Shown: positions 48,192-59,376 of the stretch, piece by piece
Layout of the letters: each line of letters starts with the position of its first letter
How positions within the stretch are numbered: the first letter of the stretch is position 1
Assembly (NCBI RefSeq): GCF_000712975.1
Contig: NZ_JHQL01000003.1
Coordinates: forward strand, 248,001 to 312,000
From: Vreelandella neptunia
GTDB taxonomy: Bacteria; Pseudomonadota; Gammaproteobacteria; Pseudomonadales; Halomonadaceae
Length of the DNA stretch: 64,000 nucleotides
Direction of reading: 5' to 3'
Translations under genes and position numbers: made by a program
The notes under the pieces: model-generated
The model's database searches: none
What the model saw: the letters and a program-made list of their open reading frames with translations, nothing else
Told to the model about the DNA's origin: nothing

Positions 48192-50138
48192 TTGTCTGAA
48201 TTGATCTCTTCGCCAACGCGTATTCATGTGCTTGATCCCCGGTTGGCAAACCAAATCGCCGCGGGGGAAGTGGTTGAGCGCCCTTCTTCAGTAACGAAAG
48301 AGCTGATTGAGAATGCTATTGATGCTGGCAGTCAGCGCATTGAAGTGGAGATAGAGCAAGGTGGCGCACGGCTTATTAAAGTACGTGATGATGGTATTGG
48401 CATTGGCGAACAAGACTTACCCCTAGCGCTTGCTCGCCACGCGACCAGCAAAATCAATAGTCTTGAAGATCTAGAGGGCGTGAGTTCACTGGGGTTTCGA
48501 GGCGAAGCGTTGGCTTCGATCAGCTCGGTCTCGCGGCTGGAGCTAATCTCTAATGCGGAAGATGACCCCCGCCAAGGGTGGCGAGTGACTGCTGAGGGGC
48601 GTGGTATGGAGGCGCGAGTGACGCCTGCACCTCACCCACGGGGTACCAGCGTTTCAGTACGGGATCTGTTTTTTAACACGCCCGCACGGCGCAAATTTTT
48701 ACGTACCGAAAAAACAGAATTTGCCCATGTTGAAGAGGCTTTTCGTCGCCAGGCGTTATCTCGTTACGATGTCGCCTGGGTGCTACGTCATAACCAGAAG
48801 GTGATTCACCAGCTACCGCCGGGTGTGACACCAGCCGCACGCGAGCGGCGTATTGCTTCTCTACTAGGTAAAAACTTTATTGAGCATGCCCGTTATATTG
48901 AGCGAGAAGCGGGTGGGTTACGTATTAGTGGTTGGGTCGGCTTGCCCACACACTCTCGCTCCCAGGCGGATCAGCAATACTTTTTTGTGAATGGCCGTGT
49001 GGTGCGCGATCGTTTAGTCGCCCATGCGGTGCGTCAGGCTTATCGTGATGTGTTGTATAACGGGCGTCATCCAGTGTTTGTGCTTTACCTGGAACTTGAT
49101 CCTGATGTCGTCGACGTCAACGTGCACCCAACCAAGCATGAAGTGCGCTTTCGCGATGGCCGTATGGTGCACGATTTTCTTTACTCTAGTTTGCACCACT
49201 GTCTGGCGTCTTCTAAACCAAATGACGGTGAGCAAGAAGTGGGCCAGGGTCAGCCTACAGAGCCAACTGCTGAACCAGCCGATGAAGTGAGCGTGTCTGA
49301 GGCGAAAGGCCAAGGTCAAGCGCCACCCCCCCGTTGGCAGCAGCAAGGCATGGCGCTATCAGACTCCCCTGATCGGCATCCGGGGGGCGAGCGAGTGCGC
49401 CGTTTTATGCAAGGCTATCAAGCGTTACATCCTGATCATGAGGAGACACTATTAACGCCGCAGCCAAGGGGACCTGGCGTTATTTCCTCACCAAAGGCCA
49501 CGGAGGTGCGTGAGGCGCCGTTGGCAATGCCAGAGCATGATGCTACTGCGGCACCTCCATTGGGCTTTGCGCTAGGGCAGTTGCACGGTGTTTATATTTT
49601 GGCGCAAAACGCCCAGGGGTTGGTGCTCGTAGACATGCATGCTGCTCACGAGCGAATTGTTTATGAGCGCATGAAGAGCCAACTGGCCGCAGCTAACGGA
49701 ATTGATACACAGCCGTTGCTGGTGCCTGTTTCCCTGGCTGCCAGCCGCACCGAAGTGGCAACGGCTGAAAGCGAGCGCGACGCCATTGCCCAGCTTGGCG
49801 TTGAGCTAGATGTGGCGGGCCCGGAAACCTTGCTAGTTCGTCAATTACCAGCCCTATTGGCTCAGGCAGATCCAGAAGCCCTGATACGTCAAATGCTAGA
49901 AGAACTCTCGCGCTATGGGCGAACTCATCAAGTCGAGGCACGTATACATGAATTGCTATCAACCATGGCGTGTCATGGTAGCGTGCGCGCTAACAGGCGT
50001 TTAACTATCGATGAAATGAATGCGCTGTTACGCGATATGGAGCGCACTGAGCGAAGCGACCAGTGCAACCATGGCCGCCCAACGTGGACACAAATGAGCA
50101 TGAAAGCACTCGACCGCCTATTCTTACGTGGGCAATAG
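48192..50138 (+). CDS. mutL: DNA mismatch repair protein MutL
   Basis: A 648-residue mismatch-repair coordinator. The GHKL ATPase domain carries [22 protein letters not shown] and [15 protein letters not shown] long disordered linker (about 340-450) follows. The C-terminal domain contains [12 protein letters not shown] (from residue 481), which keeps every acidic and His position of the endonuclease motif DQHA(X)2E(X)4E except Gln to Met. The start is TTG at 48192, 6 bases after GAGGTG. The stop is 57 bases before miaA. Confidence 0.96.
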   Translation: MSELISSPTRIHVLDPRLANQIAAGEVVERPSSVTKELIENAIDAGSQRIEVEIEQGGARLIKVRDDGIGIGEQDLPLALARHATSKINSLEDLEGVSSLGFRGEALASISSVSRLELISNAEDDPRQGWRVTAEGRGMEARVTPAPHPRGTSVSVRDLFFNTPARRKFLRTEKTEFAHVEEAFRRQALSRYDVAWVLRHNQKVIHQLPPGVTPAARERRIASLLGKNFIEHARYIEREAGGLRISGWVGLPTHSRSQADQQYFFVNGRVVRDRLVAHAVRQAYRDVLYNGRHPVFVLYLELDPDVVDVNVHPTKHEVRFRDGRMVHDFLYSSLHHCLASSKPNDGEQEVGQGQPTEPTAEPADEVSVSEAKGQGQAPPPRWQQQGMALSDSPDRHPGGERVRRFMQGYQALHPDHEETLLTPQPRGPGVISSPKATEVREAPLAMPEHDATAAPPLGFALGQLHGVYILAQNAQGLVLVDMHAAHERIVYERMKSQLAAANGIDTQPLLVPVSLAASRTEVATAESERDAIAQLGVELDVAGPETLLVRQLPALLAQADPEALIRQMLEELSRYGRTHQVEARIHELLSTMACHGSVRANRRLTIDEMNALLRDMERTERSDQCNHGRPTWTQMSMKALDRLFLRGQ

Positions 50139-50195
50139 TGGTGTGGTCAGTGAAGACGCGGCCAGAAAATACAAACAAAGGAGTGCTGAAAGCAA

Positions 50196-51134
50196 ATGGT
50201 TGACACACGCCCCTGGGCGATTTTTTTAATGGGGCCAACGGCAGCCGGCAAAACTGATACGGCGATAGCGCTACATGAGCGATTGGGGCATGAGCTGATT
50301 AGCGTAGACTCTGCGATGGTGTATCGCGGGATGAATATTGGTAGTGCTAAGCCGAGTGCGGCTGAGTTAGCGCGTGCACCGCATCGTTTGATTGATATTC
50401 GCGATCCAAGTGAGCCTTATTCTGCCGCCGATTTCCGTGAAGATGCGTTGCAGGAGATGCGGCAAATCAGCGCGGCCGGCAGCGTGCCATTATTGGTCGG
50501 TGGGACGATGCTCTATTTCAAACGGCTGGTGGAAGGCGTAGCCAACTTGCCCTCCGCCGACGCCGATATACGCCAACAGCTGGACGCTATCAGACAAGAT
50601 GAAGGGCTAGCGGCGTTGCATCGTATGCTGGCTGACGTGGATAGTGTGTCTGCGCAGCGGATTCATCCAAACGACCCGCAACGCCTTATGCGCGCGCTTG
50701 AAGTTTATTATGCAAGTGGCCGACCGATGAGTGAGCTGTGGGCAGAACAGCAGCCAGAAACCTTTCCCTGGCGGGTGATGTCGATAGCGTTAGCGCCTAG
50801 CGATCGCCACTGGTTACACAGTCGTATTGCTGTGCGTTTCAAAACAATGTTAGCTGAAGGCTTGATAGATGAGGTTGCCGCCCTCAAACAACGCCCTGAT
50901 GTTCATCTTGGCTTGCCAGCAATGAAGAGTGTTGGCTATCGTCAAGTATGGGAATACTTAGACGGCGTTTACGACGAAAGCGAGTTAGTCGAACGAGGTG
51001 TGATAGCAACGCGTCAACTCGCTAAGCGTCAGCTTACTTGGTTACGAAGTTGGCCATCACTAACATGGGTAGACTCGCAGCAGCCCAACGTGTTGGATAA
51101 GGTGCTGAAATTCGTGCGTGAAAGCGGTGCTTAG
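50196..51134 (+). CDS. miaA: tRNA dimethylallyltransferase MiaA
   Basis: A 312-residue enzyme that prenylates A37 of tRNAs reading UNN codons. Walker [47 protein letters not shown] and [14 protein letters not shown] are conserved. AAAGGAGTG precedes ATG 50196. It is followed by hfq after 151 bases. Confidence 0.96.
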   Translation: MVDTRPWAIFLMGPTAAGKTDTAIALHERLGHELISVDSAMVYRGMNIGSAKPSAAELARAPHRLIDIRDPSEPYSAADFREDALQEMRQISAAGSVPLLVGGTMLYFKRLVEGVANLPSADADIRQQLDAIRQDEGLAALHRMLADVDSVSAQRIHPNDPQRLMRALEVYYASGRPMSELWAEQQPETFPWRVMSIALAPSDRHWLHSRIAVRFKTMLAEGLIDEVAALKQRPDVHLGLPAMKSVGYRQVWEYLDGVYDESELVERGVIATRQLAKRQLTWLRSWPSLTWVDSQQPNVLDKVLKFVRESGA

Positions 51135-51285
51135 CGTAAGATAGTGATTTCGTAAGCAAGTGTTTTCGAGTGGCCGGCTGGCTCTTTTGACAACGCCAAG
51201 CCTTTCGGGCAACAAGATTGCGGCGTAGCACCAGTAGGGCGCGCCATTTATAACCAACCCCAACGACAGTTTTAGGGAGAGCAAC

Positions 51286-51534
51286 ATGTCCAAAGGGCAG
51301 TCCCTTCAAGACCCGTACCTGAACATTTTGCGCAAGGAGCGCATTCCGGTCTCTATTTTCCTGGTGAACGGCATTAAATTGCAGGGCCAGATTGAATCAT
51401 TTGACCAGTTTGTCATTTTGTTGCGCAATACCGTCAGTCAGATGGTTTATAAACACGCTATTTCCACGGTAGTGCCTTCGCGCAATGTGCGCTTACCGGT
51501 ACAAGATCCAGCCGCGCCTGATGCGGACATCTAA
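51286..51534 (+). CDS. hfq: RNA chaperone Hfq
   Basis: An 82-residue Sm-like hexameric RNA chaperone pairing small RNAs with mRNAs. Sm1 is seen in [34 protein letters not shown] and Sm2 in [13 protein letters not shown]. The C-terminal tail is short and acidic, as in Pseudomonas. AGGGAGAG precedes ATG 51286. Confidence 0.97.
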   Translation: MSKGQSLQDPYLNILRKERIPVSIFLVNGIKLQGQIESFDQFVILLRNTVSQMVYKHAISTVVPSRNVRLPVQDPAAPDADI

Positions 51535-51570
51535 CACCGCTGGATAGCTTGAGAGTCCACGAGGTATTGA

Positions 51571-52881
51571 TTGTTTTTTGAACGCCCAGATGCCGGTGAA
51601 ACGGCAGTACTTGTTCACGTTGATTTTCATGCTGAACAAGCACGTGAAGACCCGGGTGAGTTTTTGGAGCTCGTGCGCTCTGCTGGTGCAGAGCCCGCGA
51701 CGCTACTCACTGCTAGCCGACAACGCCCTGATTCCCGTACGTTTATTGGGTCAGGCAAGTTGGAAGAGCTGCGAGCATTGCTCGCAGCTCACCAAGCAGA
51801 ACTGGTGATCTTCAACCATAGTTTAAGCCCTTCCCAAGAGCGTAATCTTGAGCATGAGCTTAAGTGTCGAGTACTTGATCGCACAGGTCTAATACTTGAT
51901 ATTTTTGCACAGCGGGCACGAACCCATGAGGGTAAGCTGCAGGTAGAGCTTGCTCAGCTTGAATATATGTCTACTCGCTTAGTGCGAGGGTGGACACACT
52001 TAGAACGTCAAAAAGGCGGAATTGGCTTGCGTGGTCCTGGCGAAACACAGCTAGAAACCGACCGCCGCTTGTTACGTGGACGCATCAAGTCAATTCACAA
52101 GCGGCTGGACAAAGTACGCAGCCAGCGTGACCAGAATCGTCGCGCCCGTTCACGCGCTGAAATCCACAGCGTTTCATTAGTTGGTTACACCAATGCCGGT
52201 AAATCGACGCTGTTTAACGCGCTTACTGATGCCAAGGTATATGCTGCTGACCAGTTGTTTGCCACACTTGACCCCACCCTTCGTCGTCTCGAAGTCGAAG
52301 ACGTAGGGCCGGTGGTGATGGCTGATACGGTAGGCTTTATTCGTCACTTACCGCATAAGCTCGTCGAAGCCTTTCGGGCAACACTTCAAGAGGCTGCAGA
52401 AGCATCATTGCTGGTGCATGTAATTGATGCCGCGGATCCTGATCGCGACGCCAACGTTGAGCAAGTTGATCGTGTGCTTAAAGAGATAGGCGCTGATAGT
52501 GTGCCAGTTCTCAAAGTCATGAATAAAATCGACCGGCTAGATAGTGCGCCACGTATTGAGCGCGATGGTCATGGTGTCCCTGAAGTAGTATGGCTTTCTG
52601 CTCAGCAGGGGCAGGGGCTTGATTTGCTGCATGAGGCGCTAACCGAGCGGCTAGCCAATGATGTTATTAGCTTCTCGCTAACACTGACGCCAGAGCAAGG
52701 TAAGCTTCGTGCCGGTTTGCATGAGCTGAACGCAGTGCGTAGAGAGTATTTTGATGAGCAAGGGCAGTCTGTTTTAGATGTGCGCTTGCCCAGACGTGAT
52801 TTTAATCAGCTCATGGCCCAACTTGGTGAGCGTGCCAACACTTATTTACCCGTCGCATTACGTGAAATAAATGAATGGTAG
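51571..52881 (+). CDS. hflX: GTPase HflX
   Basis: A 436-residue ribosome-splitting GTPase. The N-terminal HflX domain carries GSGKLEELRALL and the helical region RGPGETQLETDRRLLRGRI (near 155). The G domain shows GYTNAGKSTLFNAL, DTVGFIRHLP and MNKIDR. TTG 51571 with GAGGT upstream is taken as the start. The hfq-hflX-hflK-hflC order is typical. Confidence 0.95.
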   Translation: MFFERPDAGETAVLVHVDFHAEQAREDPGEFLELVRSAGAEPATLLTASRQRPDSRTFIGSGKLEELRALLAAHQAELVIFNHSLSPSQERNLEHELKCRVLDRTGLILDIFAQRARTHEGKLQVELAQLEYMSTRLVRGWTHLERQKGGIGLRGPGETQLETDRRLLRGRIKSIHKRLDKVRSQRDQNRRARSRAEIHSVSLVGYTNAGKSTLFNALTDAKVYAADQLFATLDPTLRRLEVEDVGPVVMADTVGFIRHLPHKLVEAFRATLQEAAEASLLVHVIDAADPDRDANVEQVDRVLKEIGADSVPVLKVMNKIDRLDSAPRIERDGHGVPEVVWLSAQQGQGLDLLHEALTERLANDVISFSLTLTPEQGKLRAGLHELNAVRREYFDEQGQSVLDVRLPRRDFNQLMAQLGERANTYLPVALREINEW

Positions 52882-53014
52882 CTAACCAGGCTGCTAGGCG
52901 TATGTGAACTTGGGTAGAAGTATGGTACAAGATTTATATAGCAATAATATGAAAAGCACCGGCCTTGCTAACCGTAAGGCTAAGTGCAGGTGAACACCTT
53001 AGTGGAGAAGACGT

Positions 53015-54274
53015 ATGGCCTGGAATGAGCCTGGTGGTGGCAACCAGCACGACCCCTGGAGTGGTGGTGGCCGACGTGGCAGTAATAACGGCGGTGACCG
53101 CGGCGGCAATAATGGTGGAGGTAATAATGGTGGCAACAATCAAGGTCCTCCCGACCTTGACGAGGCACTAAAAAAATTCCAAGACAAGCTAAACGGAATG
53201 CTAGGTGGTAGTGGCAAGAAAGGCAGTGGCGGTAACGGGAGTGGTAAGAGCGGTGGCGGTAAGCCTCGTAATTCTCTTGCGCTTCCTGGTCTACTGGTCA
53301 TTGTTGCCTTGGCTATTTGGGCCGCTTCTGGTTTCTACTTAGTCGATCAGTCCGAGCGTGGTGTTGTGCTACGCTTCGGCGAGTATCAGGGCATCGTAGA
53401 TCCTGGTCTACAGTGGAACCCACCGCTGATCGATGATGTGCGTATGGTAAACGTGACCCGCGTGCGGTCAGTTTCTCAAACGCAGTCAATGCTGACGCGA
53501 GATGAAAACATCGTTGAAGTGGAAATTTCTGCGCAGTACCAGGTGGCTAATCCTCGTGACTTCGTCTTAAACGTGCGTGATCCAGCGCTTTCCATCGAAA
53601 ATGCATTGGACTCTGCTTTGCGTCACGTTGTCGGCGGTACGGATATGATCGATATCTTGACCTCTGGGCGTGAGATTCTGGGTAGTTCTGTTGCAAGCCG
53701 ACTTCAATCTTATCTGGATGCTTACGGTGCTGGTATTCGTTTGCAGACAATTAACATTGAGTCCACGTCAGCGCCTGCGCCCGTTATTGATGCGTTCGAT
53801 GATGTTATTCGTGCACGTGAAGATCGTCAGCGTACGATCAACGAAGGGATGGCCTACGCCAATGCCATTATTCCTGCGGCACAAGGTCAAGCGCAGCGTG
53901 TCGTTGAGCAGGGCCAAGGTTATCGGGAGTCGGTTGTCGCTGAAGCGCAAGGTCAAGCTAACCGCTTTACCGCATTGCTAACCGAGTATCGCAATGCGCC
54001 TGACATCATGCGTGAGCGTATGTACCTAGATGCGATTGAAGATGTCTTTGGAAAAACGCCCAAAGTATTGCTGGATGTAAGTGAAAATGCTCCTTTGATG
54101 TATTTGCCACTGGACCAAATGCGTGGCGAAAGCTCGGGTAGCGATAACGCTTCTTCCAATACGGGCAGTAGCGGTGAATCAATCGATCCGCGGGTGTTGG
54201 ACTCATTGCGGGGAAACCAAGGTAGTTCTTCATCCTCGTCATCCAGTAATCCTATCCGCAGGGAGGGCCGCTAA
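53015..54274 (+). CDS. hflK: FtsH protease modulator HflK
   Basis: A 419-residue inner-membrane SPFH protein forming the HflKC cage around FtsH. A long N-terminal Gly/Asn/Ser-rich cytoplasmic tail (about 1-85, with runs of GGNN and GSGGNGSGKSGG) precedes one membrane helix (about 90-110). The SPFH domain follows with DQSERGVVLRFGEYQGIVDPGLQWNPP, then a coiled coil ending in a Ser-rich tail. ATG 53015 follows GGAGAAG. It is joined to hflC without a gap. Confidence 0.95.
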   Translation: MAWNEPGGGNQHDPWSGGGRRGSNNGGDRGGNNGGGNNGGNNQGPPDLDEALKKFQDKLNGMLGGSGKKGSGGNGSGKSGGGKPRNSLALPGLLVIVALAIWAASGFYLVDQSERGVVLRFGEYQGIVDPGLQWNPPLIDDVRMVNVTRVRSVSQTQSMLTRDENIVEVEISAQYQVANPRDFVLNVRDPALSIENALDSALRHVVGGTDMIDILTSGREILGSSVASRLQSYLDAYGAGIRLQTINIESTSAPAPVIDAFDDVIRAREDRQRTINEGMAYANAIIPAAQGQAQRVVEQGQGYRESVVAEAQGQANRFTALLTEYRNAPDIMRERMYLDAIEDVFGKTPKVLLDVSENAPLMYLPLDQMRGESSGSDNASSNTGSSGESIDPRVLDSLRGNQGSSSSSSSSNPIRREGR

Positions 54275-55159
54275 ATGATTAATAATCGATCCCTTCTAAT
54301 CGTAGGTGGCTTGGCCGCTGTGGCTTGGCTGGCTAGTAATAGCTTGTATGTAGTCGATGAGACTCAGCGCGCCGTAAAGCTACGCTTTGGTGAAGTCATT
54401 GAGGAGAACATTCAGCCAGGGCTGCATGTTAAAATCCCAATCGCTCAAACGATTCGTAAATTTGATACGCGTTTGCTGACGCTTGACACTGATACTAGCC
54501 GCTATCTAACGCTTGAGCAGAAAGCGGTTATTGTGGACTCCTACGTTAAGTGGCAGGTGATTAACCCCACGCGTTACTACGAGGCCACTGCGGGTGACGA
54601 ATTAATGGCGATTCGCCTAATTCAACCGCGTGTAGATGAAAGCTTACGTAACGAGTTTGGTCGCTTGAATCTTCAGGAAATTATCGCTGAGCGCCGCGAT
54701 GACCTGATGACAGGACCAACTGCAGAGCTTGATGAGCTGATGCGCGATGAGCTGGGTGTTGCAATTCGTGACATTCGTATCAAGCGTATCGACTTACCAG
54801 AAGATGTATCGGCAGCGGTATTCGAGCGGATGCGTTCTGAGCGTGAACGTGAAGCTCGGGAGTGGCGCGCTCAGGGGCAGGAAGAGGCCGAGCGTATTCG
54901 TGCTAATGCTGATCGTCGCCGTCAAGTACTGCTTGCCCAGGCTAATGAGCGTTCTGAAACATTGCGTGGTGAAGGTGATGCAGAAGCGGCAGCGATTTTC
55001 TCACAGGCCTATGGACAGGATCAGGAATTCTTCGCCTTCTGGCGCAGCTTGAACGCATACCGTGAAAGCTTCGCAGGCGATAACAACCTGTTGGTGCTGG
55101 AACCAGATAGTGATTTCTTCCGCTATCTACGCAGTGCAGCCCCTGGCAACGCTGAGTAA
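54275..55159 (+). CDS. hflC: FtsH protease modulator HflC
   Basis: A 294-residue partner of HflK. N-terminal membrane segment (about 5-22), SPFH domain with VVDETQRAVKLRFGEVIEENIQPGLHVKIP and a long coiled coil with MRSEREREAREWRAQGQEEAERIRANADR. The start follows the hflK stop directly, with AGGGAGG inside the hflK end. Two tandem terminator hairpins follow the gene. Confidence 0.95.
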   Translation: MINNRSLLIVGGLAAVAWLASNSLYVVDETQRAVKLRFGEVIEENIQPGLHVKIPIAQTIRKFDTRLLTLDTDTSRYLTLEQKAVIVDSYVKWQVINPTRYYEATAGDELMAIRLIQPRVDESLRNEFGRLNLQEIIAERRDDLMTGPTAELDELMRDELGVAIRDIRIKRIDLPEDVSAAVFERMRSEREREAREWRAQGQEEAERIRANADRRRQVLLAQANERSETLRGEGDAEAAAIFSQAYGQDQEFFAFWRSLNAYRESFAGDNNLLVLEPDSDFFRYLRSAAPGNAE

Positions 55160-55172
55160 TTATTGCGTTTAG

Positions 55173-55206
55173 CCCCGCTAGGTTATGCAATCTCAGCGGG
55201 GTTTAT
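55173..55206 (+). terminator. First terminator after hflC
   Basis: CCCCGCT (55173-55179) pairs with AGCGGGG (55195-55201) around a 15-base loop, followed by TTTAT. It lies 14 bases after the hflC stop. Confidence 0.65.
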
Positions 55207-55236
55207 CTGGCGCACAAACGTGATAGACTTAATTAA

Positions 55237-55258
55237 CCGGGCGTCGCCCGGTTTTTTT
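55237..55258 (+). terminator. Second, strong terminator between hflC and hisZ
   Basis: CCGGGC (55237-55242), a 3-base loop, GCCCGG (55246-55251), then seven T. This is a textbook intrinsic terminator separating the hfq-hfl operon from hisZ-purA. Confidence 0.9.
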
Positions 55259-55353
55259 GTGGCCCTTATTTCGCTAGCGCTTGTCTATGAACGCCTAAAA
55301 CGCGTCATAAGGTAGCTGCGTTTGGGCCTTCATTGTCTCGCAGGATTGTTCAC

Positions 55354-57842
<2,489 letters not shown>

Positions 57843-57904
57843 ACCAGTAGTATTCCACGACTAATTAGTGTGATGGTTAGTGGCTGAAGCTATTAAGTGA
57901 TTGA

Positions 57905-57935
57905 AAAAAGGGGCGATTAGATCGCCCCTTTTTCT
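57905..57935 (+). terminator. Terminator after purA
   Basis: AAAAAGGGGCGAT pairs with ATCGCCCCTTTTT around TAG, a 13-bp near-perfect stem with T-rich end and A-rich start, so it can act in both directions. It also serves the convergent cobO gene. Confidence 0.88.
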
Positions 57936-57973
57936 TTAAAGCAAGTTCTTTAAAGCAAGTTCTTTAAAGCAAG
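57932..57973. repeat. 14-bp tandem triplication after purA
   Basis: TTCTTTAAAGCAAG occurs three times without change at 57932, 57946 and 57960, starting inside the terminator T-tract and ending 11 bases before the cobO stop. Confidence 0.9.
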
Positions 57974-57983
57974 CATATTAAAA

Positions 57984-58583
57984 CTAAAAATCGATACCAC
58001 GACGAGCCTGTAAGCCATTGTTGAAAGCGTGACGTACTTCTTGCATTTCTGTCACTGTGTCGGCCATTGCTACTAAATCTCGATGTGCATTGCGTCCGGT
58101 AATAATTACTGTTTGTTCCTGTGGGCGGTTGATCAATGCTTGTTTAACTGTATCAATATCTAAGTAGCCGAATTTCAACATATAGGTAATTTCATCTAGT
58201 ACCACTAAATACGTGTCTGGATCAGCGAGCATTTTTTCAGCCTCTTGCCACACTTTTTGGCAAGCTTGGGTATCTGCCTCGCGGTTTTGAGTGTCCCAGG
58301 TAAAGCCTGTTGCCATAATGGCAACGCTTAGGTTGGCATCATCTTCAAGTCGGTTGCGTTCCCCGCACTCCCACAGCCCCTTAATAAACTGCACGACACC
58401 AACCTTATACCCATAGCCAAGCGAGCGGGTGACAGTGCCCCACGCGGCGGTGGTCTTGCCTTTGCCATTTCCCGTGTTTATCAATAACAGCCCACGTTGT
58501 TCAGTGGCGTTGGCAACTTTCTCGTCAACTCGGGCTTTCAGTTTTTCCATCGACGCTTTGTGACGTGCATCGCGATCGCTCAT
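57984..58583 (-). CDS. cobO: Corrinoid adenosyltransferase (CobO/BtuR type)
   Basis: A 199-residue enzyme attaching adenosyl to cob(I)alamin or cob(I)yrinate diamide. The P-loop GNGKGKTTAAWGTVTRSLGYG is near residue 38, followed by VQFIKGLWECGER and VVLDEITYMLKFGYLD. It stands alone here, without other cobalamin genes or a B12 riboswitch, so it may serve cobinamide/B12 salvage. It is divergent from yajQ across 223 bases in which I see no clear element. Confidence 0.93.
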   Translation of the reverse strand: MSDRDARHKASMEKLKARVDEKVANATEQRGLLLINTGNGKGKTTAAWGTVTRSLGYGYKVGVVQFIKGLWECGERNRLEDDANLSVAIMATGFTWDTQNREADTQACQKVWQEAEKMLADPDTYLVVLDEITYMLKFGYLDIDTVKQALINRPQEQTVIITGRNAHRDLVAMADTVTEMQEVRHAFNNGLQARRGIDF

Positions 58584-58806
58584 GGTATGTACCCATTGGC
58601 AAGTGATTAATTCAGTGGCGGTTAGGGTAATTCATCCGGCGTCAATTTAACATTGCCAAAGATAAGGTTTGTATAGTTATTGAGAGGTATTGTTAAGCTT
58701 TTGGGTGTCGATATTGGAGTTGATGAGTCACATTATTTAAGAGAATTGGCCGGTTGGGGTCTAGCTGCTCTAGAATAGTGGGTCATGTCTTACCAGGAAA
58801 ATTGCC

Positions 58807-59292
58807 ATGCCCTCATTTGATATTGTGTCAGAGTTTGATCAGCACGAAGCGTCCAACGCTGTCGATCAGGCAAACCGTGAAGTGCAAACACGTTTTGATT
58901 TTAAAGGCGTCGATGCCAGCTTTACCCTCGAGGGTGAAAAGGTTCAGCTTGAAGCGCAGGTGGATTTTCAGCTTCAGCAAATGATCGACGTATTGCGCAA
59001 CCGCCTAATCGCCCGTGGTATTGATGCCCGCTGTATGGATATTCAAGACCCAGTGTTATCTGGAGTGAAGGCTCGTCAGGAAATCATCCTTAAGCAGGGG
59101 CTCGACCAAGCTGAAGCCAAAGATGTGGTTAAGCGTATCAAAGCCAGTAAGCTAAAGGTACAGGCTCAAATTCAGGGTGAAAAAGTACGCGTTACGGGTA
59201 AAAAACGCGACGATTTACAGAGCGTGATGGCGCTTTTACGTGGCGAAGAGGGGCCTGAATTACCGCTACAGTTCGATAACTTCCGTGATTAA
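58807..59292 (+). CDS. yajQ: YajQ family cyclic-di-GMP/nucleotide-binding protein
   Basis: A 161-residue protein with two ferredoxin-like folds. MPSFDIVSEFDQHEASNAVDQANREVQTRFDFKG and the C-terminal ITGKKRDDLQ-like VTGKKRDDLQSVMALLRG with LPLQFDNFRD are family hallmarks. Xanthomonas and Pseudomonas homologues bind cyclic-di-GMP; the role here is unknown. Single gene, start at ATG 58807. Confidence 0.95.
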   Translation: MPSFDIVSEFDQHEASNAVDQANREVQTRFDFKGVDASFTLEGEKVQLEAQVDFQLQQMIDVLRNRLIARGIDARCMDIQDPVLSGVKARQEIILKQGLDQAEAKDVVKRIKASKLKVQAQIQGEKVRVTGKKRDDLQSVMALLRGEEGPELPLQFDNFRD

Positions 59293-59376
59293 TTACCACG
59301 TTAGATAGTAAGGCGATGGAGCAGCATTAGACGCTGCCCCATCAAATAATTTATAAGCTTACAGGAGTCACGCACT

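Noticed and set aside
58584-58806. A cobalamin riboswitch upstream of cobO
   Set aside because: No B12-box-like sequence was seen, and the cobO start is close to ordinary spacer sequence.
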